Program-made: the position numbers and the translations under genes
Notes under the pieces: generated by a model
The model's database searches: none
What the model was told of the DNA's origin: nothing
Seen by the model: only the letters and a program-made list of their open reading frames with translations
Shown: positions 1 to 8,828 of the stretch, piece after piece
Position numbering within the stretch: the stretch's first letter is position 1
Layout of the letters: every line of letters begins with the position of its first letter
From: Marinomonas mediterranea MMB-1
Lineage (GTDB): Bacteria; Pseudomonadota; Gammaproteobacteria; Pseudomonadales; Marinomonadaceae
Length of the DNA: 64,000 nucleotides
Assembly (NCBI RefSeq): GCF_000192865.1
Contig: NC_015276.1
Location: forward strand, 3,286,001-3,350,000
Direction of reading: 5' to 3'

Positions 1-168
1 ATGTCCTTAGCACATGACGACGCACTCTTCATGCATTGTCTTCCTGCTCACCGTGGTGAAGAAGTCACCGCTGGTGTTATAGATCATCCAGACTCTGTCG
101 TATGGGATGAAGCGGAAAACAGACTGCATGCTCAAAAAGCATTACTTGAATTTTTGATTTGTAAGTAA
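1..168 (+). CDS. argF: Ornithine carbamoyltransferase, C-terminal fragment
   Basis: The window opens inside this gene; 55 codons of the 3' end are present, ending with TAA at 166-168. The translation contains HCLPAHRGEEV and then VVWDEAENRLHAQKALL. These are the ornithine-binding HCLP loop and the C-terminal helix typical of ornithine carbamoyltransferases, which make citrulline from ornithine and carbamoyl phosphate in arginine synthesis. ATG at position 1 is an internal methionine, not the true start. A terminator follows directly. An arginine-catabolic argF paralogue cannot be excluded from the C-terminus alone. Confidence 0.9.
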   Translation: MSLAHDDALFMHCLPAHRGEEVTAGVIDHPDSVVWDEAENRLHAQKALLEFLICK

Positions 169-178
169 CAGAATCACC

Positions 179-217
179 TAAAAGCCCGTTAGGCCTTGGT
201 CTATCGGGCTTTTTTTC
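179..217 (+). terminator. Rho-independent terminator of argF
   Basis: Arms AAAGCCCG (181-188) and CGGGCTTT (205-212) form a stem that runs into a run of T, 11 bases after the argF stop codon. Confidence 0.85.
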
Positions 218-313
218 TTTTAATACATTGAGACTTTTACACGACCACTGTGCTCTCCAATACAGCGTTAAACATAGACTCAAATTCAAACAAACTCACG
301 AAAACAGACCCAT

Positions 314-1240
314 ATGAGCATAATTGAAGTTAGGCACCTAAAAACTCTAACTGCACTTCGGGAAACAGGAAGCCTAGTAGAAGCCGCGGAACGCGTACAT
401 TTAACTCAGTCCGCCCTATCACACCAACTAAAAGATTTAGAAGAGAAACTCGGCTGCTCTTTATTCATTCGAAAAACCAAACCCGTACGATTTACCAGTG
501 CCGGCCTGAGACTACTTCAGCTTGCTGATGACGTGTTGGTCTCTTTTCGTTCCGCTCAGAGAGATATTCAACGCTTTGCGGAAGGCGAAAGCGGTCGACT
601 GCATATCGCAATAGAATGCCACAGTTGTTATGAGTGGCTTATGCCAACCATCGACCATTTTCGCGAACATTGGCCTGATGTCGAGCTAGACCTGTCAACG
701 GCATTCAGCTTCATGCCTTTACCAGCATTAGCTCGTGGGGACTTGGATCTAGTTGTCACATCCGACCCACAAGATTTACCAAATATTGAATACATTCCCC
801 TCTTCCAATATGAATCGCTAGTCGCACTCTCAAGGCACCACGCATTGGCAAAAAAAGACTTCTTAGAGCCTGAAGACTTAGCCGATGAAACCTTGATCAC
901 CTATCCTGTTGAAACGGAAAGATTAGACATATTTAAGCACTTCCTAGGCCCTGCAGGCATATCACCAGCAAGAATTCGTCATAGTGAACTGACACTTATG
1001 ATGATGCAGCTAGTCGCTAGCGGAAGAGGAATCAGTTGCCTACCCAATTGGGCGTTAACCGAATACACCAATAGACAGTATGTTATTACTAAGTCGCTTG
1101 GAGAAGAAGGAGTCTGGTGTAAGCTCTATTTAGCAATAAGAAAAGATCAACTTGAAAATGCTTATATGGAGGACCTAGTAACCACTGCGAAAAAGACCTG
1201 CTTCAAAAACCTACGAGGCATCTTGTCGCCAGAGTTATAG
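314..1240 (+). CDS. metR: LysR-family regulator MetR
   Basis: 308 residues, the usual LysR length. An N-terminal winged helix-turn-helix (about residues 5-65) contains the LysR signature AAERVHLTQSALSHQLKDLE. The effector domain carries IECHSCYEWLMPTIDHFREH, a segment characteristic of MetR, the homocysteine-responsive activator of methionine biosynthesis genes such as metE. The gene follows argF after a terminator and is probably transcribed alone, since the next gene runs the other way. No divergent target gene lies next to it, so its regulon is elsewhere. The family assignment is firm; the MetR identity rests on similarity of the effector domain. Confidence 0.85.
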   Translation: MSIIEVRHLKTLTALRETGSLVEAAERVHLTQSALSHQLKDLEEKLGCSLFIRKTKPVRFTSAGLRLLQLADDVLVSFRSAQRDIQRFAEGESGRLHIAIECHSCYEWLMPTIDHFREHWPDVELDLSTAFSFMPLPALARGDLDLVVTSDPQDLPNIEYIPLFQYESLVALSRHHALAKKDFLEPEDLADETLITYPVETERLDIFKHFLGPAGISPARIRHSELTLMMMQLVASGRGISCLPNWALTEYTNRQYVITKSLGEEGVWCKLYLAIRKDQLENAYMEDLVTTAKKTCFKNLRGILSPEL

Positions 1241-1341
1241 TATTCTGACTTAGCATTTACGTTAATAACGTAACGCTTCAACAAAGGGACTGTCTCAAAA
1301 AATGGACTAGCGCAGCAAAGAGAAAAGAGACCGCTTAATTA

Positions 1342-1389
1342 AAACGCTTATAGCGACTTCGCACTGCACTCAGTCACTATAAGCGTTTC
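1342..1389. terminator. Bidirectional hairpin between metR and the sensor kinase
   Basis: Arms AACGCTTATAG and CTATAAGCGTT are separated by about 24 bases between two convergent genes. The position suits a shared terminator. The T-run is weak on both sides, so termination is inferred. Confidence 0.5.
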
Positions 1390-1409
1390 TAAAAAATCAA
1401 AGACCTAAG

Positions 1410-2939
1410 CTAAGACACCGATTCGCTGTGTTGATTTTTAGACCAAATCAAGCTGAATTTAGCGCCACCCAAGCCACTGGAATCGACCAACACCGCACCG
1501 CCATGCCAAAAAGCAATTCGCTGCACTATTGCAAGACCCAGTCCATATCCCCCTGACGCACGAGTTCGAGAGTTATCTAAACGCTGAAAAGGAATAAAGA
1601 CTTTATCTCGATCCTCAAATGCGATCCCTGGACCGTCATCCTCAATGTCGACCTGCCAACGTGAATCATCGGCAGAAAAGCGAATTGAAATCGCAACGTT
1701 AGCGTACTTAGAAGCATTCAGAATGAGGTTTTGAAGTGCGCGATGAAGATGATGAGCATCCGCGATGACTTCGTCGTCGTCATCAATGAAAACAGAAACA
1801 TTCAGGTGTTTAAGCAAGGGTTGGTTGTGCTCAAGAATACCATCAATTAACTGACGAATACTCGTTTCCTCAAAATTAAGCGCCAGAGAACCTTCCTCTA
1901 ACTTACCATACGTTAATACTTCATCGACTAATGTATTTAACTCTTCTACATCGTCTTCAAGCGCTGAAATTGTGTTATGAGCGCTTTCGTCAATCTCATC
2001 TTTTACGACTTCCAACCCAAAGCGTAAGCGTGCAATAGGAGTACGAAGTTCATGAGAAATAGCGTTGATCATTTCTCGCTGCACTTTCAACAACCTCTGA
2101 ATGTGCGAAGACATAGAATCAAACGAATAAGCCAGCTCTTTCAAGGTACCTGAGCTGTCTGGTATCCCTTTCGGCAAACCGCTTCGACCTCGGGCTATTT
2201 GACGAGTAATGCTCTCAAACGTCTTACGCTTTACTTCAAGTGTTACTAACTCTCGCCAGATTAGCAGCAACATCACCACAATCGCCATAGCCACAACGCT
2301 GACGACAACGACAGTAAAAGACACCATTTGTGATTTAGCGATGCCAATTAAGACTGATTTATCTGAATCTTTAGGGGACCAAATATAAGACGTATCGAAG
2401 CCCAACCCATGCGATCCAAGTAGACGCCCTTCTGGTACAAAATCAACGCGGTCAATCAGCTTCGCAGATATACACTGGAAGCTTTCGAGTATGGCTAATT
2501 TGTCGTCGAATTTTAGGAAGGAGTTTAAGAGCGCTTCGAAGCTATTTTGACTGGAGAATAAGTGACCGGCAAAACCATGCTCAGAAATACTTTCACCTGT
2601 GAGCAAGGTTTTATTGTCATCGACTAATGAAAGCTTAAAGTTATGGTCAGATAAATAAAGCCAATTTTCGTTACTAAGCAGGTTCACGACTTTTTGAGCA
2701 TCTAATACGCCGCTTGCCTCTGAGCCAAACCGCCAAGATAGGTGACTCCCAGAGGGGTCATAACCGGGGATAAGAAGGAGCGCCGCGGCATTAATTTCGG
2801 CGTCAGCACACAAATGTTGCTCGTATTCTGAGACACTAAATTGGTGTTGCGTGAATTCAATTGCCGCGTAACAGCAAGCAATGATGACACCTCCACCGAT
2901 CAATAAATGACGATAGAGACGCCATACTTCTGCTCGCAT
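1410..2939 (-). CDS. rstB: RstB-like sensor histidine kinase
   Basis: 509-residue inner-membrane kinase. Membrane segments lie near residues 12-30 and 207-228 and flank a periplasmic sensor of about 175 residues. HAMP and HisKA regions follow, with the phosphorylated histidine in AISHELRTP (about residue 295). The ATP-binding domain shows NLILNASKYA (N box), DDGPGI (G1) and GGYGLGLAIVQRI (G2). It is longer than E. coli RstB (433) because of the larger sensor domain. The start lies 5 bases after the regulator stop, with the ribosome site AGAGGTG inside the end of that gene, so the two are translationally linked. The periplasmic signal cannot be read from the sequence. Confidence 0.85.
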   Translation of the reverse strand: MRAEVWRLYRHLLIGGGVIIACCYAAIEFTQHQFSVSEYEQHLCADAEINAAALLLIPGYDPSGSHLSWRFGSEASGVLDAQKVVNLLSNENWLYLSDHNFKLSLVDDNKTLLTGESISEHGFAGHLFSSQNSFEALLNSFLKFDDKLAILESFQCISAKLIDRVDFVPEGRLLGSHGLGFDTSYIWSPKDSDKSVLIGIAKSQMVSFTVVVVSVVAMAIVVMLLLIWRELVTLEVKRKTFESITRQIARGRSGLPKGIPDSSGTLKELAYSFDSMSSHIQRLLKVQREMINAISHELRTPIARLRFGLEVVKDEIDESAHNTISALEDDVEELNTLVDEVLTYGKLEEGSLALNFEETSIRQLIDGILEHNQPLLKHLNVSVFIDDDDEVIADAHHLHRALQNLILNASKYANVAISIRFSADDSRWQVDIEDDGPGIAFEDRDKVFIPFQRLDNSRTRASGGYGLGLAIVQRIAFWHGGAVLVDSSGLGGAKFSLIWSKNQHSESVS

Positions 2940-2944
2940 ACTTA

Positions 2945-3679
2945 CTACACCTCTTTAACGAACAAGTAGCCTTTACTACGAATCGTCTTGATTCGGCGAG
3001 GGTGAATTGGATCATCTCCAATCTTGGACCGAATGCGGGAAATACGAACATCAACAGAACGATCTTGACCGTCATACTCAATGCCGCGTAGCTCACTGAA
3101 TATTTCTTCGCGACTCAGGATACGGCCAGCGTTGCTGGCCAATAACCACAGCAAATCAAACTCAGCACTGGTTAGTTCAATCTCAGTTTTTTCTGAGCTT
3201 TCATCAACCAACCAAGCTTCACGGCGAGAATTATCGACCACCAAAGGTCCAAACGTTAGCGTCTGTTCCTCTTTGCTTTCTAAACTACTTAGATCGACAT
3301 CTTGTGTACTACGTCGCAATAACGATTGAATTCTAGCCAGTAACACTCTCGGCTTAGCAGGCTTAGATACATAATCATCTGCACCAATCTCTAGCCCTAG
3401 AATCTGATCGACATCATCACTACGTGCTGTCAGCATCAAAATAGGACCTTTATAGTCATTACGAACACTGCGGCATACGGTAAAGCCATCCGCACCAGGC
3501 AACATTAGGTCTAACACGACTAAAGAAGGCTGCTCATTGATAATGCGAGAGATAGCATTACGTCCATCAGGTTCAATTTCGGCTTTAAATCCGTTTTTCT
3601 GTAAATACTCTTGCGTCAAAGAAGCGAGCCGCTCGTCGTCTTCAACAATCAGGATTGATTGACTATCATCCACACTCAT
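2945..3679 (-). CDS. rstA: RstA-like response regulator (OmpR family)
   Basis: 244 residues. The receiver domain (about 8-120) has the acidic pocket VEDDE, the phosphoacceptor aspartate in VVLDLMLPG and a lysine in DDYVSKPAKP. The C-terminal winged helix (about 140-240) includes YDGQDRSVDVRISRIRSKI and ends in IKTIRSKGYLFV, closely matching the E. coli RstA pattern. It is first in a two-gene operon with the kinase at 1410-2939. A GAGGATG ribosome site precedes ATG. The family call is sure; that it is an RstA orthologue is inferred from sequence resemblance and partner. Confidence 0.85.
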   Translation of the reverse strand: MSVDDSQSILIVEDDERLASLTQEYLQKNGFKAEIEPDGRNAISRIINEQPSLVVLDLMLPGADGFTVCRSVRNDYKGPILMLTARSDDVDQILGLEIGADDYVSKPAKPRVLLARIQSLLRRSTQDVDLSSLESKEEQTLTFGPLVVDNSRREAWLVDESSEKTEIELTSAEFDLLWLLASNAGRILSREEIFSELRGIEYDGQDRSVDVRISRIRSKIGDDPIHPRRIKTIRSKGYLFVKEV

Positions 3680-3721
3680 GGGCCATCCTCGTCCTATTTT
3701 AATTTTATTAAACCAGTAAAA

Positions 3722-4183
3722 TCAATTTACTAGAAGTTCTCGAACTTGTCTAACTCGTTCATCATTAACGTTTAGGTCATCATACCCAACACGAGAAGCC
3801 GAACGTACATGAACGACACTGTCCGCCTCTGGAAAGTAGAATTCAACATCATCAATGAAGCCAAAAATATCGCTAGAACTTTCTAAATAAAGATACCCTA
3901 AACGGCTTTCAACAATATGAGCATTACCCTCACCTAAAAAGTATTGCTCTATTTTAAGCTGAGCATCTTTCATTGATCCGTGATACACAATGGGCTCAAC
4001 ATAATGAACAGCATCGCTAACGTCCGCCTGGCTGGACACACAGTTTGGCGACGTAGGGCAAGGAACAAACCTTCCATTTTCCACACCCAACTCTTCTGGG
4101 CGCGTATTATAAATGTCAACAAACACGAAGAATCCGACACCAAGCACCATAAGAGCTAACAAGATCCAGCGTATCATTCCCAT
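3722..4183 (-). CDS. DUF1499 family membrane-anchored protein
   Basis: 153 residues. One N-terminal hydrophobic segment (about 5-24) acts as anchor or uncleaved signal. The body holds PCPTSPNCVSSQ, the cysteine-containing signature of DUF1499, and later YLYLESSS and FYFPEADSVVHVRSASRVG, also typical. No biochemical function is established for the family. It lies 22 bases downstream of rluB on the same strand and may be co-transcribed with it. Confidence 0.8.
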   Translation of the reverse strand: MGMIRWILLALMVLGVGFFVFVDIYNTRPEELGVENGRFVPCPTSPNCVSSQADVSDAVHYVEPIVYHGSMKDAQLKIEQYFLGEGNAHIVESRLGYLYLESSSDIFGFIDDVEFYFPEADSVVHVRSASRVGYDDLNVNDERVRQVRELLVN

Positions 4184-4205
4184 TTGATTCTACTCCACTA
4201 CAAGA

Positions 4206-5102
4206 CTATCGAAACGAGCGTTTTCCGGGCTTTCTCGGCTTAAACTCTTGCTTATCAGAGCTTTGCCAATCAAATCCTTTAGTACGTCGAGCTTTGCCAG
4301 GAACCTGTTTAGCACGTCGTCTTTTCAGGTCTTCTTGTTCCTGTTTTGTTTTTTGCTTAATTGGAGCTGGCTTAATATCAACAAGCTCACAAAGACCATT
4401 TACTTCGGCCTCTTCCATCTCAACCCAACGTCCTACCTTCGCTTTAGACGGCAAGAATACTGGACCAAAACGCACACGCTTAAGGCGGTTAACTTTTAAC
4501 CCTTGCGATTCCCAAAGTCGACGAACCTCACGATTACGGCCTTCCATTAGGCAAACATAAAACCAATGGTTAATACCTTCACCGCCACCATCAACAACAT
4601 CGGAGAAACTCGCCATACCATCGTCAAGCAAAACGCCTTTTTTCAAAGTCGCTATATGCTCATCTGTTACCTGCCCCATGACGCGGACTAGGTATTCACG
4701 ATCAATTTCAGTGGAAGGATGCATTAAACGATTCGCTAACTCTCCATCCGTAGTAAAAAGCAGTAAGCCAGACGTATTTATATCCAAACGACCAACCGCG
4801 ATCCATCGTTCACCACGTAATTTTGGCAATCGATCAAATACCGTAGGGCGACCTTCGGGGTCTTTGCGGGTACACACTTCGCCTTCCGGTTTATTGTAGA
4901 TAATAACTCGACGATTTTGCCCCGCGCCACTCACCGACACAGGATAACCATCCAATTCAATTTGATCTTCTAAACCAACTCGGTCACCTAATGTTGCTAC
5001 TTCACCATTAACAACAACACGACCTTCACGTATACGGTTTTCCATCTCTCTTCGAGATCCTAAACCAGCTCTAGCAAGCACTTTCTGTAATTTTTCGTCC
5101 AT
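4206..5102 (-). CDS. rluB: 23S rRNA pseudouridine synthase B
   Basis: 298 residues. An N-terminal S4 RNA-binding domain (KLQKVLARAGLGSRREMEN) is followed by the RsuA/RluB-type catalytic core with GRLDINTSGLLLFTTDGELA, where the aspartate is the nucleophile. Then comes EGRNREVRRLWESQGL, and a basic tail rich in Lys/Arg from about residue 250. RluB converts U2605 (E. coli numbering) of 23S rRNA to pseudouridine. The ribosome site GAGGT lies upstream of ATG. The RluB call over RluE/RsuA is based on the S4 domain and the basic tail. Confidence 0.88.
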   Translation of the reverse strand: MDEKLQKVLARAGLGSRREMENRIREGRVVVNGEVATLGDRVGLEDQIELDGYPVSVSGAGQNRRVIIYNKPEGEVCTRKDPEGRPTVFDRLPKLRGERWIAVGRLDINTSGLLLFTTDGELANRLMHPSTEIDREYLVRVMGQVTDEHIATLKKGVLLDDGMASFSDVVDGGGEGINHWFYVCLMEGRNREVRRLWESQGLKVNRLKRVRFGPVFLPSKAKVGRWVEMEEAEVNGLCELVDIKPAPIKQKTKQEQEDLKRRRAKQVPGKARRTKGFDWQSSDKQEFKPRKPGKRSFR

Positions 5103-5212
5103 TACGACCTCATGTGGGAATGCTTCGCAGCAACCCTATTAACCTACAATTAAAATTATGCGACATTATACCTGTCGAACGCATATCTGGCATCACTAAT
5201 CGGGATGCTTTT

Positions 5213-5833
5213 TTACATAAATGGCGACGGATCTCCCGCTCCCACTCGAGAGACAGTAATATCTTCCGAGTCCATGTGCACAACCGTCGTAGGTTCCATA
5301 CCACAATAACCACCATCAATAACTAAATCTAGTTGATGCTCAAGCGTTCCGCGAATATCGTATGGATCCATCATTGGATCACTCTCACCGGGCAAAATTA
5401 AAGATGCACTCATGAGAGGCTCGCCTAATTCATCCAAAAGTGCTGACACAATATTGCTTTGAGGAATTCTTATTCCGATTGTCTTACGCTTTGGATGCAT
5501 TAAGCGTCTAGGCACTTCAGACGTAGCATTAAATATAAAGGTATATGGCCCCGGGGTATTGTGCTTTAACAGGCGGTACATGACGTTATCAAATCGCGCA
5601 TAGGTCGAGATTTCAGACAAGTCTCGAACCACCAGCGTAAAATTATGCTTATCATCTAACCTTCGAATTGTTCGAATTCTTTCAAGCGCTTTCTTATCAC
5701 CAATGTGACATCCTAGCGAATATCCACTGTCAGTAGGATAAGCTATCACACCACCTTCTCGTACAATCTGTGCGGCTTGCTTAATTAAACGCACTTGTGG
5801 GTTGTCGGGGTGCACCTGAAAAAACTGACTCAA
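5213..5833 (-). CDS. yciO: YciO/Sua5 family protein
   Basis: 206 residues covering one YrdC-like domain. GGVIAYPTDSGYSLGC is the nucleotide/threonine-binding motif and NTPGPYTFIFNAT follows. The family is related to the threonylcarbamoyl-AMP synthases that make tRNA t6A, but the YciO branch is distinct and its substrate is less certain. The start is TTG (5831-5833) with AGGAG seven bases upstream; no ATG lies nearby. It sits between rluB and the PHP gene, a common grouping in gammaproteobacteria. Confidence 0.85.
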   Translation of the reverse strand: MSQFFQVHPDNPQVRLIKQAAQIVREGGVIAYPTDSGYSLGCHIGDKKALERIRTIRRLDDKHNFTLVVRDLSEISTYARFDNVMYRLLKHNTPGPYTFIFNATSEVPRRLMHPKRKTIGIRIPQSNIVSALLDELGEPLMSASLILPGESDPMMDPYDIRGTLEHQLDLVIDGGYCGMEPTTVVHMDSEDITVSRVGAGDPSPFM

Positions 5834-5944
5834 TCAACTCTCCTCGCGTTAACACGCTACTTTCATGAAAAACTAAATCAACGTACTGCTAAATTTTAGC
5901 CTAAAAACCCCAAGCTATGAGGCCTAGGGGATTCTTAATACGCC

Positions 5945-6799
5945 TCAGGCGAACCAGCGATACCAAATCGGTGACACCTCTGATTCATGAATAGGCGTAT
6001 ACTTGCCGATTTCAGTCCATGGACCAAACGGTCCGTGGAAATCGCTGCCGACAGAAGCAGCAAACTCATATTCACGAGATAACCGCTCCAATAACCTCAC
6101 TGAGTCTGGCTTCTCATTGCCAGATACGACCTCTATCCCCTTTCCGCCCGCGACCTTAAAATCGGTTAGCATTCGCTTTAATTTAGTCACGGTTAAAGGG
6201 TAACGTTTCGGATGAGCGACAATCGTATATACATCGCTTGAATTAAGCTGATGAACAACATCAGATAGTTCAGGCCATACTTGGCGGAGCTTTCCACCAA
6301 GATGCTTATTATTAAGGTGTTTATCAAACGCTTTATTCATATCTTTTACCAAGCCTTTTTTAACCAGCACCTTGGCAAAATGAGGACGACCCAATTGACT
6401 GATTCCAGCCTCCTCCAACGCCTCCTCGTATATATCAGGCAAACCTTGCTTCATTAATAAAGCAGCAATGGTTTTGCCTCGCTCAATACGAACCTGTTGA
6501 TTAGCATTAACAACCGTGTTGACCGCATCATTGTCCATATCAAAGCCTAATGTGACTAAATGAATAGGCACCCCCATCCATTGCACAGAAAGCTCTACGC
6601 CGTTAATAAACTTCATACCTAATTTAACGGCTTCGCATCGTGCTTCATCCAAGCCATTCAAACTGTCGTGGTCAGTCAAAGCTACAACCTCTACGCCGTT
6701 CTCGTATGCTCTTTGCATTAAAACTGCGGGAGCAAAAACGCCGTCGGAGGCCAATGAGTGCATATGCAAATCGACTTTTTTATAACGAAGGTGATCCAT
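5945..6799 (-). CDS. rnm: PHP-domain nuclease (RNase AM / YciV / TrpH type)
   Basis: 284 residues. The PHP metal-binding motifs are present: KVDLHMHSLASDG near the N-terminus, ALTDHDS, GVELSVQ and SVGSDFHGP near the C-terminus. E. coli YciV (RNase AM) is a 5'-3' exoribonuclease that matures the 5' ends of rRNAs. The length agrees with that family. The gene follows yciO in reverse order and diverges from yciB, so 6800-6865 holds both promoters. The family is certain; the exact substrate is from family knowledge. Confidence 0.85.
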   Translation of the reverse strand: MDHLRYKKVDLHMHSLASDGVFAPAVLMQRAYENGVEVVALTDHDSLNGLDEARCEAVKLGMKFINGVELSVQWMGVPIHLVTLGFDMDNDAVNTVVNANQQVRIERGKTIAALLMKQGLPDIYEEALEEAGISQLGRPHFAKVLVKKGLVKDMNKAFDKHLNNKHLGGKLRQVWPELSDVVHQLNSSDVYTIVAHPKRYPLTVTKLKRMLTDFKVAGGKGIEVVSGNEKPDSVRLLERLSREYEFAASVGSDFHGPFGPWTEIGKYTPIHESEVSPIWYRWFA

Positions 6800-6865
6800 T
6801 TTAAAGCTGTTAATTCTCTTTTTAGGCCGTTATTATCTCCTGAGCATACATAAACTGGTTCTAAT

Positions 6866-7402
6866 ATGAAAATTCTATTCGACTTTTTACCTATTATCGT
6901 TTTTTTCGTCGTCTACAAGATGACCAACGACATCATAATCGCGACAGCGGTTCTTATTCCGGCAACCATACTGCAAGTTGGTTACACTTGGTGGAAACAC
7001 AAGCAAATAGAGAAGATGCACATTGTATCCCTCGCCTTGGTTGTTTTACTCGGTGGCGCAACCGTCCTAATGGGTGACGGCGACTTCATTAAGTGGAAGC
7101 CAACGATCGTAAACGGCCTATTTGCTCTTGCATTCTTAGGCAGTCAGTTCATCGGAAACAAAAACCTAATACAACGTATGATGGGCGATAAAATTTCTCT
7201 TCCCTTCAAAGTATGGCGCACACTAAATCTAGCATGGGTCGGTTTCTTCATTGTTTCAGGCTTAACAAATTTGTACGTGGCATTTAACTTCAGTGAGGAA
7301 ATTTGGGTCGACTTTAAACTATTTGGCCTTCTTGGCATGACCTTAGTATTTATCGTTCTTCAAGGCATTTACTTGTCTGCCCATATGCAAAATAAGGACT
7401 AG
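6866..7402 (+). CDS. yciB: Inner-membrane protein YciB (septation protein A)
   Basis: 178 residues with about five hydrophobic segments. It starts MKILFDFLPIIVFFVVYK, the YciB/IspZ N-terminus, and carries GDKISLPFKVWRTLNLAW. The family contributes to cell-envelope synthesis and shape. The next gene, yciI, starts 3 bases after the stop, so the two form an operon. The ribosome site is weak. Confidence 0.9.
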   Translation: MKILFDFLPIIVFFVVYKMTNDIIIATAVLIPATILQVGYTWWKHKQIEKMHIVSLALVVLLGGATVLMGDGDFIKWKPTIVNGLFALAFLGSQFIGNKNLIQRMMGDKISLPFKVWRTLNLAWVGFFIVSGLTNLYVAFNFSEEIWVDFKLFGLLGMTLVFIVLQGIYLSAHMQNKD

Positions 7403-7405
7403 AAT

Positions 7406-7702
7406 ATGCTTTACTCTATTGTCTGTTACGATCATAAAAACAGTTTAGAAGGCCGCAAGTCTGCACGCCCTGCACATTTAGAGCGATTAAAGAATTTGCG
7501 TGAGAAAGGAAAATTAATCCTTGCAGGCCCTAATCCAGCTATCGACACAAACGACCCAGGCGAAGCTGGATTCACTGGCAGCCTTATCGTTGCCGAGTTT
7601 AATTCTTTAGAAGAGGCTAAAAAATGGGCTTCTGAAGACCCTTATCTAGAGGCTAACGTCTACGAAAAGGTCGAAGTAAAACCGTTCAAGCAAGTCTTCT
7701 AG
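7406..7702 (+). CDS. yciI: YciI family protein
   Basis: 98 residues, the standard YciI size, with a ferredoxin-like alpha/beta fold. It begins MLYSIVCYDHKNSLEGRK and holds the conserved HLERL...GKLILAGP segment; the histidine is part of the putative active site. AAGGA precedes ATG. YciI proteins are small cytoplasmic proteins without an assigned reaction in most bacteria. It is co-transcribed with yciB and ends at a strong terminator. Confidence 0.9.
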   Translation: MLYSIVCYDHKNSLEGRKSARPAHLERLKNLREKGKLILAGPNPAIDTNDPGEAGFTGSLIVAEFNSLEEAKKWASEDPYLEANVYEKVEVKPFKQVF

Positions 7703-7735
7703 TACACATAGAAATTCAACGTTTATCCCAAACTC

Positions 7736-7778
7736 AGATAGAAAAAAGGCAGCACGACTATCTTTTTTCTATCTTTAT
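7736..7778. terminator. Terminator between yciI and the SelW-like gene
   Basis: Perfect 13-bp arms AGATAGAAAAAAG (7736-7748) and CTTTTTTCTATCT (7762-7774) lie between convergent genes, with A/T runs on both strands. It probably serves both directions. Confidence 0.8.
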
Positions 7779-7787
7779 ATAATGACT

Positions 7788-8072
7788 TTAATTATGTGTT
7801 TTATCCGAGTGCCCTAGATCTCTTTCAGGGTCAATAATGTCCCGTATTCTCTGTTTCAATACTTTTGCTTCAGGAAACCCATCTTCCTTTTTACGACACC
7901 ACACTTCTTCCCCATTCACCCTAATTTTAAAGATTCCGCCTTCAGTTGGTATCAAAGTAACGCTTTTCACGTCCGCATCAAAGGTGGTTAACACTTCTTG
8001 AGCAAGCCATGCTGCTCGCAGCATCCAACGACACAAAGTACAGTATTCAATTTCTACAACCGCTGTTCTCAT
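7788..8072 (-). CDS. SelT/SelW/SelH (Rdx) family thioredoxin-like protein
   Basis: 94 residues. A CxxC redox motif lies early (EIEYCTLCRWMLRA), and later come FKIRVNGEEVWCRKKEDGFPE and an arginine-rich end typical of the Rdx family. In selenoprotein relatives the second cysteine position is selenocysteine; here it is a normal TGC-type cysteine. I place the start at ATG 8072, which has AGTGAG about 10 bases upstream; a GTG 15 bases further upstream is an alternative. The function is a presumed thiol-redox role. The gene stands alone. Confidence 0.8.
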   Translation of the reverse strand: MRTAVVEIEYCTLCRWMLRAAWLAQEVLTTFDADVKSVTLIPTEGGIFKIRVNGEEVWCRKKEDGFPEAKVLKQRIRDIIDPERDLGHSDKTHN

Positions 8073-8276
8073 AGTTTCGCAACTCACTTTTAAATTATAT
8101 TACAATTCAATTACTTAGCTTATCAACTCAACTCCCCAGCCTAACGATTAAGCATACTAAACACACCGATAACGATGAGTTTATAAGCTTTTAACCCGCC
8201 TACACGACCAAGCAATCTGTTTTTCTGTAACGAAGTCACCTAATATAGAGGCACCAACTAAATAGGAAAGAAAAAA

Positions 8277-8828
8277 ATGAAAAAAAGTCTCGTCTTAGGG
8301 CTCCTTTTTACACTTTTCACGAGTTATGCCTTCGCGACACAAGTCGATATACAAACCAACAAAGGCACCATCCGAATTGATCTCGCAGATCAAGCCGCAC
8401 CAAATACAGTGGCCAACTTTTTGAAATACGTCGACGATGGCTTTTATGATGGCACGATTTTTCACCGTGTCATGAAGGGCTTTATGATTCAAGGCGGAGG
8501 CTTTACTCAAGATATGGGCAAGAAAAGCACACGTCCACCAGTGCCGTATGAAGGCAACAACGGCTTGTACAATGATCGTGGAACGATCGCTATGGCTCGC
8601 ACTCAAAACGCAAACAGCGCCACTTCACAGTTCTTCATCAACCAAGTTACCAACCCATTCTTAAACCATGGCGCGCGTGGTGGAGCAGGTTACACCGTCT
8701 TTGGCGATGTAATACAAGGCATGGATATTATTGACAATATTGCCGATGTATCGACACATAATGTCGGTCCCTACAGTAACGTTCCAAAATCACCGGTTAT
8801 CATAGAGAAAGTTGTACGTGTTAAATAA
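8277..8828 (+). CDS. Periplasmic cyclophilin-type peptidyl-prolyl isomerase
   Basis: 183 residues. A signal peptide (MKKSLVLGLLFTLFTSYAFA) precedes a mature cyclophilin domain with FHRVMKGFMIQGGGF (catalytic Arg and Gln region), SATSQFFINQ and YTVFGDVIQGMDIID. It would speed proline isomerisation in exported proteins, like E. coli PpiA. AGGAAAG precedes ATG. The last bases overlap the start of mnmC, an unusual pairing that suggests readthrough transcription. Confidence 0.88.
   Translation: MKKSLVLGLLFTLFTSYAFATQVDIQTNKGTIRIDLADQAAPNTVANFLKYVDDGFYDGTIFHRVMKGFMIQGGGFTQDMGKKSTRPPVPYEGNNGLYNDRGTIAMARTQNANSATSQFFINQVTNPFLNHGARGGAGYTVFGDVIQGMDIIDNIADVSTHNVGPYSNVPKSPVIIEKVVRVK

Noticed and set aside
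1284..1310. GGGACTGTCTCAAAAAATGG resembling the end of an insertion sequence
   Set aside because: Only one end is seen, with no inverted partner, target duplication or transposase.
5110..5326. Two opposed open frames around the 5' side of rluB and the end of yciO
   Set aside because: Both overlap the end of yciO in other frames, lack ribosome sites and show no family features.
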